A stretch of DNA of 25,852 nucleotides from Mnemiopsis leidyi (Eukaryota > Ctenophora > Tentaculata > Lobata > Bolinopsidae): contig JH154687.1 in assembly GCA_000226015.1 (NCBI GenBank), forward strand, positions 365,402-391,253, read 5' to 3'. The notes beneath the pieces are model-generated. The model searched no databases and was not told where the DNA came from. It saw nothing but the letters and a program-made list of their open reading frames with translations. The translations under genes were made by a program, and so were the position numbers. Each line of letters opens with the position of its first letter. Within the stretch, counting starts at the first letter, position 1. Shown piece after piece: positions 18,785-25,852 of this stretch.

Positions 18785-19879
18785 TTTCTTATTTTGTACC
18801 AAATACCAGACCAGCAAAATCAACAAATTAGACAGCACTGCTTGCCACTGTAATTCCTATAGAATCAAACTCCAAACGCAAGGATTTATTTTAAAAATTG
18901 TTCCTCTAATTACGTTTAAATACTTTAAAAATTACCAATGTCGAAATCAGCTACGATTACAGTGAAAACGAGCAATAAACGTTTCGATGGCTCCGTCTCG
19001 ATTGCTGAGCGATAATATGATGGAGTGAAGCTATCAAGCGTAGTATTGGTTTATGTTGCATATATTCGAACAGTGCATGCGACAGAAGATTGTTTAACAC
19101 GTGGCTGAAGGACGCTGCATGGCTAGCATATCGGGAACTTGCCTGGCCGCTCCGCGTAATATTCGGCCTCTTCGACCGGACTTGCTTACTCTTTTAATCT
19201 GCTTGTAGGTTTTAAATTCCACCTTTTTGAGATTGTTGTGGGTTTTGTAGTGGTTCTAAAGTAAACATAAAGTTAAAGATAAGTGCGTTTTGACTTTGAG
19301 CTTGGATCAGTTTAGCTGTACTGTTCCACACACCTTGTTGAATATGAAAATGATTTATTGGTCTCCGAGATCCAGAACGTGGTTAATCTACTTTTGCACA
19401 TTGGTTATTGCACTCAACAATTGTTGGTATGCTTATTTGAGAAGCTGCAACGCACCTGTCTAATATCATTACAGGAGCACTAGTCACTAGTCAGCATTAG
19501 TTGTTGGTATCTTATACTCAAATTCAGGCATATGCTTCAGCCTCAGTAGCTATGGAAAACTACATAAAACGGCTTTATGCTAGAAGCATAATCGCAGTAA
19601 ATTTTGGTGGTCCTCAGAGATATCTTCCATTAGACTGCACAAACTATTTTTTAAATTAAGATTAAAGAAGTACAGTCTGAATAAAGGTAACAAAAAAGTC
19701 GGTCGGTAATAGTCCCGAAAGAGCTGAATGTTCAACACTCAGCTTACACTGAATTTCACTCTGAGTTTCACTTGTCTGATTTATTCTTCAAGAGTTAACA
19801 CTTTCTGAGAAACGAGAAAAAACTTTCTGGTAAACATCTGAGTTACATTTACAACACACCTTCACATTTCCACACAAAA
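18785..19879. promoter_or_regulatory. Intergenic region upstream of the CCDC42-family gene
   Basis: About 1.1 kb between the CCDC42-family start codon and the Kv channel stop codon, both on the minus strand. It must hold the CCDC42 promoter and the Kv 3' end. No exon, TATA box or X-box match was found in the proximal part. Confidence 0.4.
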
Positions 19880-21994
19880 TCAACTGGAGATTTTCTTCAT
19901 GCTCTTGTTAAACTTGGTGATGATGATGGATATGGGTATCGTCATGATGGTCAGGTTAACTATGGTGTACATTGCAGCTAGCACTTTGCCGTACTCAGTC
20001 TGGGGGACCATGTCCCCATATCCCACCGTCCCTATGGTAACCACACAGAACCACATCCCGCTAAAGGCACTACTGAAGTTGCTGCACATGCTCAAGTTCC
20101 CGGAGTCACACGCAGCGGTAGAAGAAGTACCAGGTTTCTCGACAAAGTAGATGAGAGGTCCGAACATGAGAACTCCAATGCTCCACATGAGGAGCAGGAG
20201 TACAATCTCGGGGATGCTGGTCATCAGGAAGTGTATCATGGTCTGACTTCCCGGGGAGTGGCGGAACAGTTTCAAGATACGGAGGAGTCTGATAAGACGA
20301 AGAACTCTGAACCCTCCAACCTGGTGGATGTGGGGTGAGGTGGAGAAATATTTCTACCAGGCTGAGGTTTAGAGTTTAGACTATCAAACATAACCCTGAC
20401 ATATCTTAAGTTCTGAAATCTATCAGGCTGAGGTTTAGAGTTTAGAATATCAAACATAACCCTGACATTTCGAAAGTTCAGAAAAACTGTCTGCAAGTTT
20501 CGTACCTGTTCTAGATAGTCTCCAGCAATAAGTTTCAGATAGAAGGGGAGGATAGAGATAATATCTATCCAGTTAGTTACACTGGAGAAGTACAGCTTTC
20601 TACTGGGATACACTGTGATCAGGACCAGGGTCTGGATTGTGAAGTACACATTCACTGCTATCTCGATACCAAGACAGATCTGCAAATTTGTACTTATAAG
20701 ATGTGTTGTGTAATAGACTGAGTTGCATCCAGCTTCATATCCTTCCAATGTTCATATCCTTAACTTTAAACTCAGGCGTGATAGAATTTCAGTTGAATTC
20801 AAATTTTGGAACTTTAGTTCTAGCTAGGTAACGAGTCTAGTGTTAGCTTACCGTTTCAAACAAGACATGTTTCTCGAAATCCTTAACAGATTCCAAGACA
20901 AGGACAATGGTGCTGATGATGATAATAATCAGATCGAAAATAGCGTAAGCAGTTGCGAGTTTAGAGTACCCCGGAAACTCAATGTGAAGTAGAATCTCTT
21001 CTCTGCGGGTTTTAGCTTTGTAGTCCTTCAAGTCAGCCACCGGGGCTGTGTTCAGTTTGTGATAATAGGCTGTCAGTCCGTAAAACTCCAACTCTGCCTG
21101 GAATGACAGATTTAGGAACGAAACAGGGACATCAAAACATTTGTTAAAATAGGTTAGTTAAAATTCAGTAAAGTTTAGCATGATAAAAACTTGAAGTCGC
21201 CACCTCGAAAACGTGTTTGGGGATGCACGGCGGACAAATAAGTTCCTCGTCGTTGGTGTAGAACCTAATGACGGAGTTGAAGACGTGTTTCTGTCTCTCC
21301 AAGAAGTACTCCTCTCTAGAGCTCATGTAGTACTTGTTCATCCTGCTGGAGCCAAGCAGGGTGTCCGGGTAGGGAGCGAACACAGAGAAGTCTACTAGAA
21401 ACTGTGTTCCTGACACGTTGATTATCTGGTGAAGGTGGGTTTTAGTTTTTGTGGTATGTCGATTACCACGATGACAGCATCTCCACGACGACACCATGAC
21501 AACATCTGTCATTGCCATGACAACATCACCCATAACCACTACAATTTACATTACCACGACGACAGTATAACCATGGCAACATCATGCAACATCACCACGA
21601 CAACACATCTGACATCACCATGACAACCTCACCACGACAACAGCACCACGACAACATCTGACAAAACCATGACAACATCACCACGACAACATCTGACATT
21701 ACCATGAAAACAGCGCCACGACAACATCTGACAAAACCATGACAACATCACCACGACAACATCTGACATTACCATGAAAACAGCGCCACGACAACATCAC
21801 CTCTGCGTTGTCAGAACTTCTAGTAACATCATTGCCGGCTCCCAGAAAACTGTCACTGCTGTCAGAGTGCCCAATTCCCTCGTCCAAACCCCCGTTCTGG
21901 TCAGTAAATATCTCATCCTCCTCCCTCCAAGATCTAGAGTCTTCTGAGCTTGGTTCCGGTTCTTCCCTGAATGAGGGTTTTGTTTTACTAACTT
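19880..21994 (-). CDS. Shaker-like voltage-gated potassium channel subunit, start exon missing
   Basis: Plasma-membrane voltage-gated K+ channel alpha subunit, a tetramer in this family. Minus-strand exons: 21801-21994 (acidic, Ser-rich N-terminal region), 21204-21425 (T1), 20852-21097 (T1 end and S1), 20506-20679 (S2-S3) and 19880-20320 (S4 to stop). Phases agree. The T1 (BTB) domain shows IINVSGTQF, PDTLLGS, EYFLERQKHVFNSVIRFY and FEAELEFYGL. The T1 lacks the Zn-binding Cys pattern of Shab/Shaw/Shal, so Kv1/Shaker is the best fit. S4 is FRVLRLIRLLRILKLFRHSPG without its first residue: Arg or Lys at every third position, as in Shaker. The filter is TIGTVGYGD. S6 has IPISIIITKFN and the protein ends 7 residues later, so the cytoplasmic tail is minimal. 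The first exon found begins in phase 1 and lacks a Met, so an upstream start exon is missing. Confidence 0.93.
20358..20489. repeat. 66-bp tandem duplication filling the S3-S4 intron of the Kv gene
   Basis: Two copies start at 20358 and 20424, sharing CAGGCTGAGGTTTAGAGTTT and ATCAAACATAACCCTGACAT. They make up 132 of the 185 nt of the intron (20321-20505). The intron has no stop in the upstream exon frame, but its length is not a multiple of three, so retention would shift exon S4 out of frame. Confidence 0.93.
21535..21800. repeat. Minisatellite starting at the donor of the Kv N-terminal exon
   Basis: Degenerate 15-35 bp units built on CCACGACAACATCTGACA and CCATGACAACATC, organised at the donor end as a 70-bp higher-order repeat (copies starting at 21646, 21716 and 21786). 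On the minus strand the intron begins GTGATGTTGTCGTGG at the exon end (21801), and the same GTGATGTTGTC recurs within the repeat, so the donor belongs to the repeat. Confidence 0.9.
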
Positions 21995-22041
21995 CTGTTA
22001 GTAATGTCTTATCAAGAATTAATCATCATTTTAAGAGTTAA

Positions 22042-23182
22042 AGAGTTAATCGTCTTCCTTTGCCATGATTGACATGAGTGTCAGGGAATTATATCGACAA
22101 TTCTGATCGCACCCTAATTTCACTTAGCGGCACCCCATGTCACATGTACCACTACCTGAGCTTTATAAGTCTCCGATAGACACTGGAGTTGATTTTACCG
22201 ATGTAAGTTGGTCTCCCGAGTAGCCCACCGGACCGTTTTCTCGTATAGCTGTGGCTACATCTCATATCTGGCACCTTATGACAAACATAGCGGTGACACC
22301 AACAATAGTCGGAGTGTACACAAAAACTCACAAGTTGCTGAAAGACGGCGGTCGAGGAGGAGAAATGCTAAGGAATGAGATGGCTGAAGCAGATCGAGAT
22401 TTGCGTCTGGAACGAAGTTGGTGTAGCGACCATTTATACACGGACAAGAGGGCGGATTGCAGGCTTAGTGGATCATTAGTGTGACTTATTACAAGACCAA
22501 GGTCGTGTACAGAATCGGACCGTATATATAAAATACTGCTTATTGTTTAATGACCGCCCATAATTCGACAATCGGTGCAATCCGTGGCGGCTATATTTCT
22601 AGTGATCATTGTTATGGGGACACCTGGATTTAGGGCTAGGCTAGAGGTTGTTGTACGGGAATAACTGGACATCAGATTGTATTTTCATGGGATCATCCGG
22701 ACTTGAGATCGAGAGTCACCTTGGGCGCAGTTGTCGTTTTGAAAATTTGACCTGACTGATCAGATCACATCATTGATTGGGTACCCTGTTAACGTGAGGG
22801 ACTGAATTCCCTTGGGCGCTATTGTCGGTAGGCCGACTTGGGGCTAGAGATTTTTTTTATGAGATTGTAAAAATCTCGACTTGGGGCTAGATATTTTTGT
22901 AATGGAAACATCCGAACTTGGGGCTAGAAGTAGAGATTTTTATTATTGGAACTATGCCCGTTTACCGGTTTAGCCTTATCTGGTCCCCTGCTACATGGCT
23001 TGTAAACAGGGATCGGCCAGATAAGGGCGGTCCGTGTAGGTTGACACCGTACTTTCAGCCATACAATTATTATATAATTATAAATAATTATTTATATGGG
23101 AACATCTATGCTGGAACATCCGATTATTGGGACATTTGATTTGGGAACATCTCATGATTTAAGTTTTAACTCTAACCATTAC
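22042..23182. other. Region upstream of the Kv exons with degenerate repeats
   Basis: The missing Kv start exon should lie here or beyond, on the minus strand. A TATAAA on that strand at about 22163-22168 is a weak promoter hint. From about 22600 to 22930, phrases such as CTTGGGGCTAGAGATTTTT and CTTGGGCGCAGTTGTCG recur as decayed repeats. An unsupported plus-strand open frame spans 22251-22484. Confidence 0.35.
22974..23026. repeat. Hairpin-forming inverted repeat
   Basis: CCTTATCTGG at 22974-22983 pairs perfectly with CCAGATAAGG at 23017-23026. The inner arms TCCCCTG and CAGGGA pair with one bulge, around a 16-base loop. It could be a transposon remnant or a structured RNA element; no family is recognised. 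Confidence 0.6.
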
Positions 23183-25271
23183 TCACTCTGGAATGTTGGA
23201 GATGCTCCGTTTCTCAATCCCTCCAGCACGATTGTTTCTCCTCCTGTTTGTTTGTGTCGCATACTGCTCTCGTAGTTTCCTTACTTTTTTCCTGATGGTC
23301 ACAGTTGCGGGTTGAAGTTCAGGCTCATGATTATACATACATAAGTACACTGACAATTTAATTTGACCAAACAACACTAGAAGTAGACATCAAAAACCCT
23401 ACAACCACAGATTTCATTTCTCGATAGCAAACATGTTTTTTCTCCTTATAAAGAATAGATTTGTCCTAGTATGGTGGTTTTGTCTATATACTAATACAGT
23501 GATTACTGTATTGTTCGAAAATTCTAAATAAAAATCATAACTTAAGTTTATAACTTTATAAAAATAGCATGCATGTTTTCTCTGATCCTCGGAATCTAAC
23601 ATGTTAGACTTCAAGTTAAACCTAAGTTGGACGCTGTTTCTGCGAAATCCCCGGTTAAAATCGAGCGTGTCCCACTTAGAGTGGCAATCTTGCCGTAATG
23701 ATTTCCGGTAAAAGTGGTGAAGTCCTGTGCTCATTTTTCCTTAGTAAGATAATGCTAAACGAACGAGCACCTCGGCAGTTCAAAGATTAAGACAAAAATT
23801 AACGAATGCCAAACTTAGATACAACCATAACACTCCCTCTCCAAACTCTATGAAATGATTACGCACACTCTAAATGTTAACCCGTGTGGCGGACGTTTAA
23901 AGTTTTGTGAAAGCCACCTGAAAGTGTGGAAACAAAAGCTACTATTTCACTTAAAGTTAGAATTGAGGAAAAGAATTGGAATCGATTTTGAAGTAGGTAA
24001 ATGATTCTAGATAATGAAGCGATTAGACTTAGAGTTAGAGTCAGACCTAGACTTTTGTACTATCTACTATGGTTTATACTCATTTACAGCAATTGACCAT
24101 AAAGTTGTACAAATTGGTGATACAGAAATTATATGCCTGTTGCTGTACAATAACTTTGTGACTTATGGGATATGAATTGTAATAAAGCTTTCCTTGACCC
24201 TACTGGATCAGTTTCACACTTCCAGAATCAGCGAAAAACTAATTGAATTATATCACATATCTTTATACTTCAGTGGAAATTCCCTAACATAAGCGATCGA
24301 TAAGGCTTTTCACAAATCTCAATCTTAAGTAATGCAAGTCTGGCTACCGTAACTTACATTATGAACTTAAATTCATTTATTTCTTTGGTGTATCAATGTA
24401 GTTGCACTGCCCTCCGAGCTTCAAGGTATCTAGACAAACTATGATGATGCTATATTTGAAAATGCTCCTTAACTAGAAACTGTTGGTCGAAAAAACAAAT
24501 AACAAACAAATCAATTTGTATGGATAGTGAAGCGTTTGTTTCTGACCTGCTCCTGGAAAAAGCAGGACTAATTAATGAACATAGACCGAACTGGTTGTAC
24601 TTGTACCAATAACATGTCTTTAATTAGCATGGTGTAATTCGAATTGTTTGGGAAATTCTGTCTGTTTGAACCATCTTCTATTTACAAATTGATTGCTTTA
24701 CTTATAACTCTTATTCTAAGAATAAATGCACTTAGCAGCACTCAGAATAAACACACGTTAAATAGCCGATCGAGAGCAAGTTCAATAAAATGTTATCCGA
24801 CTAGGCGACCCTTTGTGCTATCGCTAAGACTGAAATAACTTTGTCGATCGACACTGGTCCTCGTTCAAATTTAAAACGATGTGATATAAATTAGTCATTG
24901 GCTCTAGTTCTTAAAGTTCAGCATTGGAGCACTGAACATAAGATTAAGTGCAACAACAGCCAATCATGTACCTTCTACTTCTAGGTAAACTACGCAAAAC
25001 AGCTACAGCTTCCAAAACCACCGTGCAGATTATCAAACATGAAACAGTGAATAGTAAACAAACAAAAAAAACAAACAAACAAATAAACAAAAAAATACCT
25101 GTTTGGCAGAAGTTTCTCCTTGGAGCCCTTCTTTTGAAGCATCCTCTTCCATCCCTCAGCGGCCCGCACTGTTTGCACCTGGAGTCCAAACTCCTGGAGC
25201 CGCTTGTTCTTCAGCTGGTTAAACTCAGACTGCATGTATAGACCTCCGGCAGCCACACTGCCGGCCGCCAT
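23183..25271 (-). CDS. Tentative two-exon gene for a small basic protein
   Basis: Exon 1 (25099-25271) starts with ATG and encodes MAAGSVAAGGLYMQSEF followed by a charged helix (QLKNKRLQEFGLQVQTVRAA, GWKRMLQKKGSKEKLLPN), ending at AG|GTATTT in phase 2. An exon at 23183-23291 begins after ATCAG in the matching phase and encodes a strongly basic stretch (KKVRKLREQYATQTNRRRNN, GIEKRSISNIPE) to a TGA. Together they give 93 aa. A good donor (GTGAGT) overlaps the TGA, so the protein may continue into an exon I did not find. Exon 1 is GC-rich relative to its flanks, which supports it. The 1.8-kb intron and the lack of a family match make the join uncertain. No membrane segment or known domain is seen. 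Confidence 0.4.
24520..24612 (+). other. 30-codon open frame, doubtful
   Basis: ATG to TAA, with start MDSEAFVSDLLLEKAGLI, on the plus strand inside the long intron of the tentative basic-protein gene. Composition is protein-like but there is no homologue in view and no clear partner exon. Confidence 0.12.
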
Positions 25272-25606
25272 GCTGATCTTGCCGGTTCCTGGCTAACCCT
25301 GGCACGGGTCAGCAACACAGTCAAACAAATAGTTAAGATAAAGGTATAGTAATGATTGCATTGTATTGCTTAATTGGTAGGTGTAGTGATAGTCGTCGTC
25401 AGATTGCCGGCGGCAGGTCTGTCTGGGACACATAATAGGCACGTCAAACAACTGATTGTTATACGGGCGGATACAGTGTAAGCTTGTCGTTGTCGTACAA
25501 TACTGTCACAATCACAAAGCCTCGCTGACAACAGAGCTATTGTTGATGTTAACATCGGGAAGTATGTGCGGTCTTGTGACAGATGTGTGTCAGTGTCACA
25601 CTAACA
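25272..25606. promoter_or_regulatory. Upstream flank of the tentative basic-protein gene
   Basis: Contains no supported exon. It would hold the promoter of the minus-strand gene starting at 25271. No TATA box or known site is obvious. The minus-strand open frame at 25370-25555 shows no family signal. Confidence 0.3.
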
Positions 25607-25852
25607 TGTCACACTGTCAGCTGTGTGTGTCGCACTCACATGTCACACTGTCAGCTGTGTGTCACACTAACATGTTACACTGTCAGCTGTGTGTGTCACA
25701 CTCAAATGTCACACTGTCAGCTGTGTGTCACACTCACATGTCACACTGTCAGCTGTGTGCGTCACACTCACATGTCACACTGTCAGCTGTGTGTGTCACA
25801 CTCACATGTCACACTGTCAGCTGTGTGTGTCACACTCACATGTCACACTGTC
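25607..25852. repeat. 32/34-bp minisatellite at right window edge
   Basis: About seven units of TGTCACACTGTCAGCTGTGT followed by GTGTCACACTCACA (34 bp) or the same lacking one GT (32 bp). The 32- and 34-bp forms alternate at first, then only 34-bp units follow. The array continues past the window end. GTGTCACAC and CAGCTG within the unit are partly palindromic. No spacers, so not CRISPR. Confidence 0.95.

Noticed and set aside
21429-21623. Plus-strand His/Thr-rich open frame
   Set aside because: It reads the minisatellite and the antisense of the Kv T1 exon; period-driven.
22251-22484. 77-codon plus-strand open frame with charged C-terminal half
   Set aside because: No family match and a second frame is equally open; no splice or promoter support.
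24948-25241. Plus-strand 97-codon open frame
   Set aside because: Antisense to the GC-rich start exon at 25099-25271 and an A-rich tract; composition explained by those.
25607-25852. CRISPR or telomeric repeat
   Set aside because: No spacers, and a 32/34-bp unit unlike telomeric repeats.

Overview
The window is animal nuclear DNA: AT-rich, with genes split by short introns and many private tandem repeats. Its genes are a longin R-SNARE, a Shaker-type K+ channel, a ciliary coiled-coil protein and two intronless GPCRs. That mix suggests a ciliated invertebrate, perhaps an early-branching lineage such as a cnidarian or ctenophore, but the sequence alone does not fix the taxon. I found no bacterial, phage or CRISPR features. 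A run of ten Ns (10825-10834) marks an assembly gap. Most spliced genes below were rebuilt by hand by matching splice sites and reading phase; each model joins without a frame break.

Layout. 1-215: 21-bp minisatellite. 760-2314 (-): five-exon VAMP7-like longin SNARE. 2622-6034 (+): a coiled-coil gene of unknown family, with two phase-compatible alternative 3' ends. 6687-7832 (-): intronless class A-like GPCR, with a TA-flanked MITE (7931-8400) just upstream that carries two perfect CRE palindromes. 8.4-13.4 kb: gene-poor, with tandem duplications, the assembly gap and a 22-bp minisatellite. 13429-18784 (-): seven-exon CCDC42/CFAP73-family gene (316 aa); its 2.4-kb last intron contains a second intronless GPCR (13848-14885, same strand), an imperfect repeat array and a fold-back element. 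19880-21994 (-): Shaker-like Kv channel, five exons found, start exon missing. 23183-25271 (-): a tentative two-exon gene for a small basic protein. 25607-25852: minisatellite running off the window end.

The genes do not form one pathway; they are ordinary neighbours in an animal genome (vesicle fusion, cilium, chemosensory or neuropeptide-type signalling, membrane excitability). The most unusual theme is structural. Tandem duplications repeatedly sit on or beside splice sites: the VAMP7 exon 2 acceptor is duplicated, the CCDC42 exon 5 acceptor lies in a roughly nine-copy 38-bp array that repeats its branch site and CAG, and the Kv N-terminal donor opens into a 70-bp repeat. The nested GPCR and the CRE-bearing MITE next to the other GPCR are the other points worth a second look.
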